The notes: generated from the letters alone by a model not told the origin. A stretch of DNA of 64,000 nucleotides from Abyssogena phaseoliformis symbiont OG214 (GCF_016592595.1 NZ_AP012977.1:744001-808000), one strand, 5' to 3'; positions 19,284-29,336 are shown, counted from the first letter of the stretch. Numbers and translations are program-made.

Positions 19284-20571
19284 GTTCTAAGGTTGTATTT
19301 TCAAGTGTTTCTACAGCTTGTAATTTTCGTTCTAACACGTTACTTCTGGTAGTTCGTAATTTTTCTAAGGTGGAAGAGGCTGTATTAAGTTGTTTCTGCA
19401 CCTGTTGGAAAGTGGCTGAAAATGTGCTAAATTCGGTCTTAACCTCTGTCAAAACTTGCCAAACTTCAGAACTACGCTTTTGCACTGCCAAAGTCTTAAA
19501 GCCCATTCGTAAACTGCTTAAAAACGCCGCTAAGGTTGTTGGTCCAGTGATTGTAATTTTGTGTTTTCTGCTCAATCTTTCAAACAAACTAACATCACGT
19601 AAAACCTCCGCATACAAACCCTCATCAGGCAAATACATCACTGCAAAATCTGTTGTGTGTGGCGGGTCAATGTATTTCGTGCTGATATCTTTAGCAAATA
19701 ATTCAATAGACTTAAGTAGTTTCTTTTTTAGCAATTCTATCTGTGGTTTGTCGCCAGCATCATAGGCATCAATCAAGCGCTCATAATCCTCTCTTGGATA
19801 TTTAGCATCAATCGGTATCCAAACTGGCTTGTCGTCGCCATTCCCTGGCAATTTAATCGCAAATTCCACATTGGCTTGTGAGCCTTTTTTAGTTGCAACA
19901 TTTTTAGCGTATTGCTCAGGGGGTAACATTGCCTCTAGAATGCCTTCTAATTGATATTCGCCTAAAGTGCCACGAGTTTTGACATTCGATAATACTTTCT
20001 TCAAATCACCCACATCATTTGCCACGCTTTGCATTTCGCCTAAGCCTTTATGCACTTGTTCCAATTTATCGCTAACCTGTTTAAATGACTCACCCAAACG
20101 TTTTTCTAGCGTGCTTTGTAACTTCTCATCAACAGTTTGCCGCATTGCTGTTAGTTGTTGATTGTTGTCTTTGTTAATTGCGTCCAATTGCCCTTTAACT
20201 GTCGCTTCAATATGTTTAATATTCTCTGTTGCTTGTTTATTAAACTGAGATTGTTGCTGATGAAACTCATCAAATCGCTCCTTAACTGCTCTACTAGCTG
20301 CTGCATTACCCTCATCTTGTTTGATTTGCTGTTGACTAAACTTTAGCTCAATCATTTGCGTGAATTTTAATTCAAAAGCTTGAATATTATTCGTTAACTC
20401 TACTCGATTTTCTCTGGCCGCTTGATTAGACTCTTCTCGGTTTGTTTTAAAGTTTTTTTCCAAATCTTTAAGTTGTGTATCAACATTAATAATTGGCGGT
20501 TTTCTGAAAAACAACACAGTTAATAACGCTGTTTGTACAAGCAATAATGCGATAATAATACTTATATCCAT
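19270..20571 (-). CDS. rmuC: DNA recombination protein RmuC
   Basis: 433 residues. An N-terminal membrane helix (SIIIALLLVQTALLTVLFF, 3-21) is followed by a long coiled coil rich in Gln, Glu and Lys (about 30-190). The conserved RmuC nuclease-like domain begins at about 195: NVKTRGTLGEYQLEGILEAMLPPEQYAKNV, then VWIPIDAKYPREDYERLIDA and DFAVMYLPDEGLYAEV. RmuC limits inversions between short inverted repeats in E. coli, and its exact biochemistry is not settled. Its start overlaps the last base of the phosphatase gene (TAATG-type), so they are translationally coupled. Confidence 0.93.
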   Translation of the reverse strand: MDISIIIALLLVQTALLTVLFFRKPPIINVDTQLKDLEKNFKTNREESNQAARENRVELTNNIQAFELKFTQMIELKFSQQQIKQDEGNAAASRAVKERFDEFHQQQSQFNKQATENIKHIEATVKGQLDAINKDNNQQLTAMRQTVDEKLQSTLEKRLGESFKQVSDKLEQVHKGLGEMQSVANDVGDLKKVLSNVKTRGTLGEYQLEGILEAMLPPEQYAKNVATKKGSQANVEFAIKLPGNGDDKPVWIPIDAKYPREDYERLIDAYDAGDKPQIELLKKKLLKSIELFAKDISTKYIDPPHTTDFAVMYLPDEGLYAEVLRDVSLFERLSRKHKITITGPTTLAAFLSSLRMGFKTLAVQKRSSEVWQVLTEVKTEFSTFSATFQQVQKQLNTASSTLEKLRTTRSNVLERKLQAVETLENTTLEHDED

Positions 20572-21206
20572 TAAATCAACTCTAATAATTCTTGAGGGGT
20601 GTCAATCAAAAAATCATAACCCCAATCTTTTTTCACTTTGCCATAACCATAAGTAACAGATACAGTTTTAATATTAGCATTTTGGCCTGCCAACATGTCA
20701 TTCTTATCATCACCCATAAATAAACATTGGCTTGGGTTAATCGCTAATTGTGCGCAAGCATACAATAACGGCGCTGGGTGTGGCTTGTTAAATGCTAATG
20801 TATCCCCACAAACCACCACATCAGGATTTATATCAAGTTTTTCTAACAGTAAATGAGTCAAATTTTCAGGCTTATTAGTAACCACCCCCCAAAACATCTC
20901 TTTGGTTTTAATAGTTTTAATAAGTGCATCAATGCCTGAGAATGTTTTAGAAAATTGACTAATATTATCCTTGTAAATATTTAATATTTTTTGATGCCTG
21001 TCAATAAAATCAGGGTGAAGCTCATCACAATCAAAGCCAAACTTGATTAACGCTTTACCTCCTAACGCAACTAGAGGCTTTATTTTTTCATAAGGTTTTT
21101 CGCTTAAACCATTGTATTTAAGTAGTGTATTTAACGCATAAGCCAAATCGGGCGCGGTGTCAATCAATGTGCCATCTAAGTCAAATAAAATGGTGTTAAT
21201 ATTCAT
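20571..21206 (-). CDS. HAD-IA phosphatase: phosphoglycolate phosphatase Gph or MurNAc-6-phosphate phosphatase MupP
   Basis: 211-residue HAD hydrolase with all core motifs: the nucleophile LFDLDGTLIDTAPD (7-20), the motif II threonine in VVTNKP, the motif III lysine in NKPHPAPLLYAC, and the acidic motif IV FMGDDKNDMLAGQNA. Two readings fit. Gph clears 2-phosphoglycolate, useful to an autotroph with RubisCO. MupP dephosphorylates MurNAc 6-phosphate for the AmgK-MurU recycling route, whose other two enzymes are encoded at 41.9-43.5 kb, and MupP is a neighbour of yciK in Pseudomonas. The sequence alone does not separate them. Neighbourhood slightly favours MupP. Confidence 0.85.
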   Translation of the reverse strand: MNINTILFDLDGTLIDTAPDLAYALNTLLKYNGLSEKPYEKIKPLVALGGKALIKFGFDCDELHPDFIDRHQKILNIYKDNISQFSKTFSGIDALIKTIKTKEMFWGVVTNKPENLTHLLLEKLDINPDVVVCGDTLAFNKPHPAPLLYACAQLAINPSQCLFMGDDKNDMLAGQNANIKTVSVTYGYGKVKKDWGYDFLIDTPQELLELI

Positions 21207-21270
21207 GTGACAATCTCTATCAGTTAAAATTCTAGTTTATAAATTATAACGTTTACGCTCGTAATTTCTT

Positions 21271-21972
21271 ATGCTGTTTTTAAGATCATTATTGTATTTT
21301 TTAGGCTCATTTTTTGCTTTGATAATTTTAGTAACTATTGCACTAATCTTATTCTTCTTGCCGTTTAAGTTTCGCTACGCTATTTTATCTAAGTGGTCAA
21401 TGTTTTGTTTGTGGTGGTTGGCATTCACACTTGATATTAAACTTCAGGTGGTTGGCAAAAAGAACATCCCTTCTAAGCCTTGTGTGATTGTTTCTAACCA
21501 TCAATCCACTTGGGAAACACTCGGATTTCAGCAAATATTTCCACCGCAAACTTGGGTACTTAAACAAACCCTATCATGGATACCATTTTTTGGCTGGGGA
21601 TTGGCGTTACTCAAACCTATTGTTATTAATCGTGGTGAGAAATTAAAAGCACTAAAAACAATTATAAAGCAAGGAGAGGCTCGACTAAAAAGGGGTATTT
21701 TTGTGGTGATTTTCCCAGAAGGCACTCGCCAACCTTATAAAAAACTGGGAAGATATCAAAATGGCGCTATAGCCATTGCTAAAAAAGCATCTTGTGATGT
21801 CATACCTGTTTATCACAATGCTGGTTTAGCATGGCCCAAAGGTAGTTTCATAAAACACCCAGGCACCATCACTGTGATTATTGGCAAGCCAATTAATATC
21901 AAAGAAAAATCTGCTAAAGAATTAACTCAAAATATTAGAAATTGGACGCAAAAACAAAGTGAAAAATTTTAA
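21271..21972 (+). CDS. plsC: 1-acyl-sn-glycerol-3-phosphate acyltransferase
   Basis: Inner-membrane enzyme that acylates lysophosphatidic acid to phosphatidic acid. 233 residues: an N-terminal membrane anchor (about 3-33), the acyltransferase box SNHQSTWETL near residue 77 (NHxSxxE, the variant seen in this subfamily instead of HxxxxD), and FPEGTRQPYKKLGRYQNGA near residue 150. IPVYHNAG follows. Its ATG at 21271 is divergent from the HAD phosphatase, and the downstream neighbour is a TolC-like pseudogene, so it appears monocistronic. Confidence 0.92.
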   Translation: MLFLRSLLYFLGSFFALIILVTIALILFFLPFKFRYAILSKWSMFCLWWLAFTLDIKLQVVGKKNIPSKPCVIVSNHQSTWETLGFQQIFPPQTWVLKQTLSWIPFFGWGLALLKPIVINRGEKLKALKTIIKQGEARLKRGIFVVIFPEGTRQPYKKLGRYQNGAIAIAKKASCDVIPVYHNAGLAWPKGSFIKHPGTITVIIGKPINIKEKSAKELTQNIRNWTQKQSEKF

Positions 21973-22011
21973 CTCAGTATTACCCCCGCGTTTTTCGCCT
22001 GCCTTTTATAA

Positions 22012-23465
22012 AGAAATATTGCAAAAAATCACATTATTGGACTAAGCGCTCTACTAGTACCTTTTAGTGCATTAAGCTTGAATATAGAAGAATTTAATCA
22101 GCAAGTAATTGCCTTATTACAACAAGAAAAGACCTTTGAAACTTCTAAAACTGATGTACAAATTAAACAAATAGAACTGGACAATAGTAAACGCAATTAT
22201 TCTGATTGGAAAACAGGGTTAACGCTGGATACTAAATCCACCTATTGGAACAACAACAAAAGCACAAACTCCACATATATTTACACCAAAACCAGTGAAA
22301 AACATAGCAAAAGCGCTAAACTAGAATTAACCAAGCGTTTTTTAAACAATCCTAGTAATCTAACAGTTGGTATAAAACACATACTATCGAACGAAAACCT
22401 AAAAAGAAACAAGCAATTCAATTCTTATGATAACTATGGACTTTATGACTACTTTAATTGGAAATACCCACTATTAAAGCACGATAGCAACGCTGAAAGC
22501 TTAAAAACTTATCATAGATATATATTGGATTTAGCTTATAAAAAACTCTCTTTTTATGAACAACAAGAAAATTACTTAAGTAAACAACTTGAACAATTCT
22601 TAACCTGGGCAAACTATCAGGAAAAAAGTCTGGTTTATCAACAACACCTACAAAGAGTACAAAGTATTAATCGTCAAAATAAAAAAGATCAAATAAGCAT
22701 CAACAGTGCCATTTTCAAAACGCAAAAAAACTTATCGAGGCTCAAGTAAAGTTACAAAGCATTAAACAAGCACTTGCTATTGAATTAAATAACAAAGGAT
22801 TGTTAAATAAAACAGTACAAATTGATTGGCATAAAAATACAAACATTATTAAAAATACGAATAGTTATTTAAAAAATAATGCTAGAGATTTACAAAAAAT
22901 AGTAATTAACCAGCTACTAAAAAAAATTAACATTATCAAAATTTAGCAAAACTAGATTTTTATCTTAATTTTGATCAAGAAGTGACTGACAGCAATACCA
23001 AAACTAGCGAGTCTGAAAGTAATAAAAAGATTTACACAGCCAGTCTTGTGTTTGAATATCCTTTGATTGGCAATATTACCAATCAAACCAATTTAGAAAT
23101 TAACCAGTTGGGCTTGCGTAAATTAGAAATTTTTTACAAAGACAAACTGCAAAACCTAAATGCTGAAGCACAATCTTTGAATATATCCTTAACTTCTAAT
23201 CAAAAAACGCTTAATCAACGTCTAAAAATTATTCACACCAATCAACAACAAGTGCAAATAGCACTTAATAACTATACTCACAAAAACGACAAAATAAAAA
23301 ATCTAATTGACATACTAGAATGAGCAAAAACAGTCTTAGTTAGATTATATTGATACTGGAAGCGCTTATCAAATCAATGTAATCAATTACAATAATTTGT
23401 TAGATAGGCTAATTAACACACCTTCAAAAGGAAAAATACAGCCAAGCCAACAATCTGTTGAATAA
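22012..23465 (+). pseudogene. TolC-like outer-membrane efflux protein pseudogene
   Basis: Reading through stops and shifts gives a signal-peptide-like start (HIIGLSALLVPFSALS), then long Gln/Lys/Asn-rich helical segments (IALLQQEKTFETSKTDVQIK, YHRYILDLAYKKLSFYEQQ). The first frame ends at a stop near 22749, a second part resumes at 22982 (KIYTASLVFEYPLIGN), and a third ends the gene with DYIDTGSAYQINVINYNNLL, a typical tail of TolC-type proteins. No ATG start is left. Alternating coiled-coil and beta-strand character supports the outer-membrane efflux family. Identification is by fold pattern, so moderate. No partner inner-membrane or membrane-fusion gene is adjacent. Confidence 0.65.
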
Positions 23466-23541
23466 TTATTTTTTTCTATAAAGAATAATATTATTAACTA
23501 TTTTTTGGTAAAATCACCGAGTTGTTTTTTGGTAAAGGTTA

Positions 23542-24045
23542 ATGCAAGGAATACCAGACGCTATAAAGTTATTCAGTTTTGCTAAAAAAGGATTGAATCT
23601 TTCACATATATATCAAGTGAAAGATTTTCCTAGAATGAAAAAACTACTTAGCAATATTGATGATGAAGTAAAAGTTGAATTAAGTTTCTACATTGAAAAC
23701 AATTCAATTCCTTGTATTGAAGGTATTGTTAAACTAAATGCTGTGGTTGATTGCCAACGCTGTTTGAATGAGGTAAATCTTTGTTTAAATCCTAGTTTTA
23801 AACTTGGCTTTTTGAAAAATGAAGAACAGGGAGAAACACTAGATTTAAGCTTTGAGACAATTCTTAATGCTGATGAAGCGTTTTCAACCATTGAATTTAT
23901 AACAGATGAGGTTCTAATATCCATTCCAATGAGTCCGATGCATTCACACAAATGTCAATCGTACCAAAATAAAGAGCGGATAAAGCAAGAGAAACACAAT
24001 CCTTTTGCAATATTAAAACACACAAAAACTCAATATAAAAAATAA
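23542..24045 (+). CDS. yceD: YceD family protein (DUF177)
   Basis: 167-residue cytosolic protein. The central [14 protein letters not shown] (CxxC near residue 73) is the DUF177 hallmark, followed by an acidic stretch and [15 protein letters not shown]. YceD is linked to 23S rRNA processing or accumulation, but its activity is unclear. Position 11 bp before rpmF, then plsX and fabH, is one of the most conserved gene orders in gammaproteobacteria and confirms the assignment. A TAAAAT hexamer at 23509-23514 is a possible -10 for the operon. Confidence 0.92.
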   Translation: MQGIPDAIKLFSFAKKGLNLSHIYQVKDFPRMKKLLSNIDDEVKVELSFYIENNSIPCIEGIVKLNAVVDCQRCLNEVNLCLNPSFKLGFLKNEEQGETLDLSFETILNADEAFSTIEFITDEVLISIPMSPMHSHKCQSYQNKERIKQEKHNPFAILKHTKTQYKK

Positions 24046-24056
24046 GGAGTAAGAAA

Positions 24057-24254
24057 ATGGCTGTACAAAAAAGTAGGAAAACCCCTTCAAAAAGAGGCAT
24101 GCGTCGCTCACATAACGCACTAACAAGCCCTGCATTGTCAGAAGATCAAGAAACGGGTGAAATTCACTTGCGCCACCACATTACAGCTGATGGTTATTAC
24201 TGCGGCAAAAAAATAATCAACAAAGCACAAGGTATTCAAGAAATAGACGCTTAA
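24057..24254 (+). CDS. rpmF: 50S ribosomal protein L32
   Basis: 65 residues beginning [20 protein letters not shown], the standard L32 N-terminus, followed by [21 protein letters not shown]32 is a late-assembling large-subunit protein. It has one cysteine and is not a four-cysteine zinc-ribbon paralogue. It is preceded by AAGGAG and followed after 7 bp by plsX, linking ribosome and phospholipid synthesis as usual. Confidence 0.98.
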   Translation: MAVQKSRKTPSKRGMRRSHNALTSPALSEDQETGEIHLRHHITADGYYCGKKIINKAQGIQEIDA

Positions 24255-24261
24255 CCCCCCC

Positions 24262-25281
24262 ATGACAATAAAGGTATCAATTGACGCCTCAGGGGGAGAT
24301 TATGGCATACCTGTTACTATTGAAGCAGGTATTAAAGCACTAGGCGTATTTCAAGATTTGTATTTATATTTTGTGGGTGATGAATCTAGCATCAGAACTG
24401 AATTAGATAAACACCCATCAAATACACCTAGTTCAAAATATGCAATTATTCACGCAAGTGAAGTTGTATCAATGAATGAATCTCCAGCAATTGCATTACG
24501 TAAAAAGAAAGATTCTTCTATGCGCGTTGCAATTAATCTAGTTAAAATACTTGAGGCAGACGCTTGTATTAGTGCAGGCAATACTGGCGCGCTCATGGCC
24601 ATTTCTCGCTTCGTACTAAAAACCATCAAAGGTATTGACCGTCCTGCTATTATGGGTCGCATGCCAACCATGACTGGACATACGCACATGCTTGATTTGG
24701 GTGCTAATGTTGATTCAAAACCCAAAGCTTTGGTTGAATTTGCAATAATGGGCTCAATTGCTGTCAAGCACACCGAAAATATTGCATCACCCACCATTGG
24801 CCTTCTTAATATTGGTGAAGAAGATATGAAAGGTAGTGAAAAAATCAAAAAAACTGCTGAGTTATTAAAAGCCTCCAGTCTAAATTATGTAGGATTTGTT
24901 GAGGGTGATGATATTTATAAGGGCACAGTAGACTTAATTGTTTGCGATGGCTTTGAAGGCAATATTGCACTAAAAGCCAGTGAAGGTGTGGCCTCAATGA
25001 TGGAACACTACCTAAAACAAGCATTTACTCGAAACCTGCTAACCAAATTGATTGCCTTAATCGCAACCCCTGTACTTAAAGATTTTAAATCTAGTCTCAA
25101 CCCTGGTAAGTACAATGGCGCCTCCTTGTTGGGGCTTCGCGGTATTGTTGTTAAAAGTCATGGTAGTGCAAACGTTGATTCGTTTTTAGCAGCAATTACT
25201 GAGGCCTATGTTGAGGCACATGCTAAAATCAGCGACAAAATATCACTTCAAATTTCAAAAGAATTAGAACACAATGAATAA
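24262..25281 (+). CDS. plsX: Phosphate acyltransferase PlsX
   Basis: Converts acyl-ACP to acyl-phosphate, the first step of bacterial phospholipid synthesis together with PlsY. 339 residues, normal for the family. Family sequences include the start KVSIDASGGDYGIPVTIEAG, CISAGNTGALMAISRFVL, RPAIMGRMPT, LDLGANVDSKP, and VCDGFEGNIALKASEGVA. The ATG follows a CCCCCC run 8 bp after the rpmF stop. It overlaps fabH by 8 bp. Confidence 0.97.
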   Translation: MTIKVSIDASGGDYGIPVTIEAGIKALGVFQDLYLYFVGDESSIRTELDKHPSNTPSSKYAIIHASEVVSMNESPAIALRKKKDSSMRVAINLVKILEADACISAGNTGALMAISRFVLKTIKGIDRPAIMGRMPTMTGHTHMLDLGANVDSKPKALVEFAIMGSIAVKHTENIASPTIGLLNIGEEDMKGSEKIKKTAELLKASSLNYVGFVEGDDIYKGTVDLIVCDGFEGNIALKASEGVASMMEHYLKQAFTRNLLTKLIALIATPVLKDFKSSLNPGKYNGASLLGLRGIVVKSHGSANVDSFLAAITEAYVEAHAKISDKISLQISKELEHNE

Positions 25282-26218
25282 ATTTGCAAGAATTATTGGT
25301 ACGGGTAGTTATCTGCCACCCACTATTGTCACCAATGACGATTTATCAAAAACTATTGACACAACAAATGAATGGATTACCACGCGTACAGGTATTAAAC
25401 AAAGACACAAAGTTACCGATGAAACAACTTGTGATTTAGCCGAAAAAGCAGCCAATCATGCACTTGAAATGGCCGGTATTAATGCCAAAGATTTAGACTT
25501 GATTATCCTAGCAACCACCACACCTGATAAAGTTTTTCCTGCAACAGCAACCATGTTACAAACTGCAATTGGCGCTTCATGTCCTGCATTTGATTTACAA
25601 TCTGTCTGTGCGGGCTTTATTTTTGCCCTAACCACAGCGCAACAATATATCAAAACTGGCGCTGCTAATAAAATATTGGTTGTTGGTAGTGAAACTTTAT
25701 CAAGAATTGTTAATTGGAAAGACCGCTCTACCGCGGTTTTATTTGGTGATGGTGCAGGGGCGGTGGTGCTAAGTGGCAGTAGTGATACTGGCATTTTGCA
25801 CTCAAAACTATTCAGTGATGGTAACTATCTATCTTCACTTCAAGTGAGCAATAATTACATTAATGAAGTGGGTTTTATTAAGATGTCTGGTAATGAAGTT
25901 TTTAAAATTGCCGTCAACCGCTTATCTTCTTTAGCAAAAGAAACACTTAAAGAGGCTAATTTAAGTTCAGACAAACTAGATTGGATGGTGCCGCATCAGG
26001 CTAATATTCGCATTATATCAGCCGTGGCTAAACGCATCAAAATCCCAATGAACAAGGTCATTGTTACCCTTGAAAATCATGGTAATACTTCCGCTGCCTC
26101 TATTCCGTTGGCACTTGATACAGCGGTTAGGGATGGTCGCATTAAAAAAGGTGACAATCTGTTATTTGAAGGGATTGGTGCTGGCTTTAGTTGGGGTAGT
26201 GTTTTAGTTCAATTTTAA
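25274..26218 (+). CDS. fabH: 3-oxoacyl-ACP synthase III
   Basis: Starts fatty-acid elongation by condensing acetyl-CoA with malonyl-ACP. 314 residues of thiolase fold with the catalytic triad Cys112 (SVCAGF), His241 (VPHQANIRI) and Asn271 (ENHGNTSAAS). The N-terminal GTGSYLPPTIVTN and the C-terminal EGIGAGFSWGSVLVQF are also typical. It overlaps plsX by 8 bp and meets ispA tail-to-tail with a 4-bp overlap. fabD/fabG/acpP, usual next genes, do not follow here. Confidence 0.97.
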   Translation: MNKFARIIGTGSYLPPTIVTNDDLSKTIDTTNEWITTRTGIKQRHKVTDETTCDLAEKAANHALEMAGINAKDLDLIILATTTPDKVFPATATMLQTAIGASCPAFDLQSVCAGFIFALTTAQQYIKTGAANKILVVGSETLSRIVNWKDRSTAVLFGDGAGAVVLSGSSDTGILHSKLFSDGNYLSSLQVSNNYINEVGFIKMSGNEVFKIAVNRLSSLAKETLKEANLSSDKLDWMVPHQANIRIISAVAKRIKIPMNKVIVTLENHGNTSAASIPLALDTAVRDGRIKKGDNLLFEGIGAGFSWGSVLVQF

Positions 26219-27069
26219 AACAATCTTGCTTGTAGATTAGCCGTTAATTGTTGCAATTCTGCCACATCTACACTTAATAAATCTAACTCGTCACTGGCTT
26301 TTTCGTATAAGTTCTTGTAAGCAAGTTTTGATTTATCCAAGCCTAATAAAGATGGATAAGTAGGTTTATTTTTGTACTCATCAGAAAATTGACTCTTACC
26401 TAATAATGCATCAGGCGTTTCAATATCAAGCACATCATCTTGAATTTGATACGCCAAACCGATATCTTCAGAGAAGGTATTCAAAGTAACTCTATCCTTA
26501 TTATTACACGCTTTAGAAACAATTGCACCTAAGTTAACTGCACAGCTCAGTAGAGCGCCTGTTTTTTTTCGGTGCATGATTTCTAGTGTTGCAATACCCA
26601 CCTGCTTTGCAATAATAGATAAATCAATTGCTTGGCCTTCTGCCATTTCAAATGAAGCGTGGGTCAAAGATTTCAACAACTCAATTTTGATACCAGCACT
26701 AATTAAATCATCATTAACCAATACTTCAAATGCCAATGCTTGCAAACCATCACCTGCCAAAATTGCTTGAGCCTCGCCAAAACGTTTGTGACAAGCTGGC
26801 TGATTATGGCGTACATCATCATCATCCATAGCCGGTAAATCATCATGAATTAAAGAATAGGCATGAATGAATTCAATAGCGCAACTACTAGAATCAATTA
26901 AATTTAAGTTTGTGCCGAAAGTATTAGCGACAGAATAGGCAAGAATAGGTCTAAAGCGCTTGCCATTAGTTAGCGCACTATAACGCATTGCTTTAGCCAA
27001 AGAACCTTGTGCTGACAAGTATTGGTCTAATTTAGCATTAACCCTTGTGATGTAGACATTAAAATCCAT
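26215..27069 (-). CDS. ispA: Farnesyl diphosphate synthase
   Basis: Polyprenyl synthase that adds two isopentenyl units to DMAPP to make FPP, the precursor of undecaprenyl-PP and quinone side chains. 284 residues. The first aspartate-rich motif is DDLPAMDDDD (from residue 76) and the second is YQIQDDVLDIE near 205. NGKRFRPIL and KKTGALL are also conserved. It is preceded by xseB with a 49-bp gap, as in the common xseB-ispA pair. dxs, the usual third member, is absent at this locus. Confidence 0.95.
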   Translation of the reverse strand: MDFNVYITRVNAKLDQYLSAQGSLAKAMRYSALTNGKRFRPILAYSVANTFGTNLNLIDSSSCAIEFIHAYSLIHDDLPAMDDDDVRHNQPACHKRFGEAQAILAGDGLQALAFEVLVNDDLISAGIKIELLKSLTHASFEMAEGQAIDLSIIAKQVGIATLEIMHRKKTGALLSCAVNLGAIVSKACNNKDRVTLNTFSEDIGLAYQIQDDVLDIETPDALLGKSQFSDEYKNKPTYPSLLGLDKSKLAYKNLYEKASDELDLLSVDVAELQQLTANLQARLF

Positions 27070-27118
27070 TGCTTAAAAGTCTTAATTCAATATTTGATAC
27101 TTAGAGTGGTGCAAAATC

Positions 27119-27343
27119 TTACAAATCCTTTAATGGTTTTTCGTTTGTATAATTGTCTTGCTCAGTTAGCATGGAGATTTTTTGTTCTGCTTCATTTAAT
27201 GCACTTTGGCATTGCTTGGTTAAAGTCACACCTTTAGAAAAATAATCAAGTGAATTTTCAAGGCTTAAATCGCCAGATTCCATGGTTTTTACAATTTTTT
27301 CTAAATCGACTAAGCCCTGATTAAAGTCAAATTTTTTTGCCAT
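27119..27343 (-). CDS. xseB: Exodeoxyribonuclease VII small subunit
   Basis: Small subunit of the XseA/XseB nuclease that degrades single-stranded DNA. From the ATG at 27343 it has 74 residues: KKFDFNQGLVDLEKIVKTME is followed by the heptad-like LSLENSLDYFSKGVTLTKQC, the family core. An in-frame ATG six codons upstream exists, but MAKKFDF is the usual start and is preceded by GGAGGAAAAA. The gene lies immediately behind an SDR pseudogene, whose 3' end is only 1 bp away. Confidence 0.9.
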   Translation of the reverse strand: MAKKFDFNQGLVDLEKIVKTMESGDLSLENSLDYFSKGVTLTKQCQSALNEAEQKISMLTEQDNYTNEKPLKDL

Positions 27344-27344
27344 T

Positions 27345-28192
27345 TTATGTTTTTCCTCCACTGCCTGCTTTGCTTAGTATTTTATCCATTATTCTTGCTG
27401 GTAGTATTCTTTTAAGTACAGCAAACAGTTTAGTTGGAAAGGTAACCCAATAATAAATTTTGGCATTTTTTGCTTCTAAAGCATGAATGGTGCATTTCAG
27501 TATTGCTTTTGCAGGCAAAGTATAGGCGGCTAATTTATCAGTATTCAAACGTTTAATCATTTGTTCGCAGCTGTGCTGATAATCACTAGTATTCATGTCA
27601 ATATTTTTTTTAAAAGCTTGATAAGCATTTTTTCTAAACTTGGACTTAAACCGGCCCTGGCTGAATTAAAGCAAGCTGGAGCTGGTGTTTGATAAAACTC
27701 CAGCCTTAATAAGGTATCGACCAAGCCCTCAATGGCAAATTTAGAGGAATTGTACGAGCCTCTAAAAGGCATTGCCACAAAACCCAAAACTGAACTTAAA
27801 TAAATAATTTTGCCTTGATTGTTGGCTTTCATTTTTGCCAGCACTAAGTTGGTTAATTCATGCCAACCAAATACATTGGTTGGGAATTGCGCTTCAAGTG
27901 TTTGTCTAGATATATCTTCAAATGCGCCTAATTGCCTATAAAAACCACTACGTATCAATCCATACAACCCCCTATCAACTTTTTCATAAACATGGATTAT
28001 GGCACGTTGAATAGATACAGAAGAAGATAAATCAAGTTGATAAGCATCAAAGCCTAAGTTTTTTAACTTTTCAACATCGGTGTCACTTCTAGCAATAGCA
28101 AACACTTGATAGCCCTTTTGCTTTAATCCTTCCGCCAAACAAAAGCCAAGCCAATACCCCTTTGATCAGCCTGTAATTAAAACTGATTTCAC
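27345..28192 (-). pseudogene. SDR-family oxidoreductase pseudogene (YbbO-like)
   Basis: The start reads VKSVLITG followed by TGA where a Cys or Ser codon is expected. The next glycine-rich residues are out of frame, and an open frame then runs LAEGLKQKGYQVFAIARSDTDVEKL to YLSSVLGFVAMPFRGSYNSSKFA, keeping the catalytic Ser-Tyr-Lys. Near 27650 the frame is lost (LEFYQTPAPACFN), and a final part resumes as NTSDYQHSCEQMIKRLN and ends RILPARIMDKILSKAG, closely resembling the C-terminus of YbbO-type SDRs. At least one nonsense and two or three frameshift lesions are present. The GTG start would have overlapped the pcnB stop. Confidence 0.8.
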
Positions 28193-29328
28193 TGTTGAGC
28201 CTTGGTCCAAAATTTAGCCACTTCAGCCAATTCTGGATTGATACTTATAGAGCGCAATAATAAGAAATCATATGCCATTCTAAAACGTGGATTACTTAGT
28301 AATGCTTTGACTTTTTTTGCTTGCATTTTTTCTAGTCTTGGTTGCATTAGCCAAATATCCTTAATTCTAGTGTTTAACCATCTGGGTAGCGAGACTTGCT
28401 TAATTTGATTAATAATCACCTCTTCAGAGGCCTGAGTCATTGCTAAAGACGAACAACTTTGCTTGTTTTCAAGTACAATAAAACGCTCGTTATAAGCTTG
28501 CCATAAAAACACAGCAAATAAAAACACAGGCGTGACAGATTGATTTTTTTTAATTCTGTCCGAGGTGTTTAACAAGGCCTTTTTAATAAATTCATTTTTA
28601 TGAGTTTGTTTAAACAAATATTTTAATAAACCATATTTTTCTAAGCGCTCATACACTTCAAACCCATATTCATTGTGGAACAATTTAATACACTCTTCAT
28701 ACAAACGCGCTGCAGAAATATTACCAAGAAGTGGTGCTTGTTCAAAAATAGCCAATTTAATCTCATTACTTAATTGAAACCCTAATTTAGTTTGAAACCT
28801 AATGGCTCTAATCATGCGCACTGGGTCTTGCTCAAATCTTAATTTTGGATTGCCAATAATATGCACTTCTTGCGCCTTTATATCTTCAAGTCCACCCACA
28901 TAATCAATGACTTCTTGCGTTTTAATATCATAATAAAGCGCATTAATATTAAAATCCCTACGCACAACATCATCTTCAATATTACCATAGCAATTATCAC
29001 GAACACCAACGCCGTTTTTAGCGGTTTTCACCTTACCTGACCTAAAAGTAGCCACTTCAATAAATTTACATGCTGAAAACATAACGTGCACTAAACAAAA
29101 ACGCCTACCTATTAAACGTGAGCGTTTGAATAATTTATGCACTTGCTCTGGTTTGGCATTGGTTGCAATATCAAAATCTTTTGGTTCTAAATTTAAGAGT
29201 AAATCTCTAATGCAACCACCTACTAGATAGGCTTTAAACCCTGCTTTATCAATAATACTAATAACTTTTAAAGCATCTTTATCTAGAAGTTTTTTATCAA
29301 ACTTAATGCTTTGACGAATGGCTTTCAT
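28189..29328 (-). CDS. pcnB: Poly(A) polymerase I
   Basis: Class II nucleotidyltransferase that adds 3' poly(A) tails that promote RNA decay. 379 residues, shorter at the C-terminus than E. coli PcnB (465). The catalytic domain shows YLVGGCIRDLLLNLEPKDFDIATNA with the metal-binding DxD near residue 52. RSRLIGRRFCLVHVMF and RRDFNINALYYD follow. The RRF-x-LVHV form distinguishes PcnB from Cca tRNA nucleotidyltransferase. It is 8 bp after queF on the same strand. Confidence 0.9.
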   Translation of the reverse strand: MKAIRQSIKFDKKLLDKDALKVISIIDKAGFKAYLVGGCIRDLLLNLEPKDFDIATNAKPEQVHKLFKRSRLIGRRFCLVHVMFSACKFIEVATFRSGKVKTAKNGVGVRDNCYGNIEDDVVRRDFNINALYYDIKTQEVIDYVGGLEDIKAQEVHIIGNPKLRFEQDPVRMIRAIRFQTKLGFQLSNEIKLAIFEQAPLLGNISAARLYEECIKLFHNEYGFEVYERLEKYGLLKYLFKQTHKNEFIKKALLNTSDRIKKNQSVTPVFLFAVFLWQAYNERFIVLENKQSCSSLAMTQASEEVIINQIKQVSLPRWLNTRIKDIWLMQPRLEKMQAKKVKALLSNPRFRMAYDFLLLRSISINPELAEVAKFWTKAQQ

Positions 29329-29336
29329 AAAAAATA

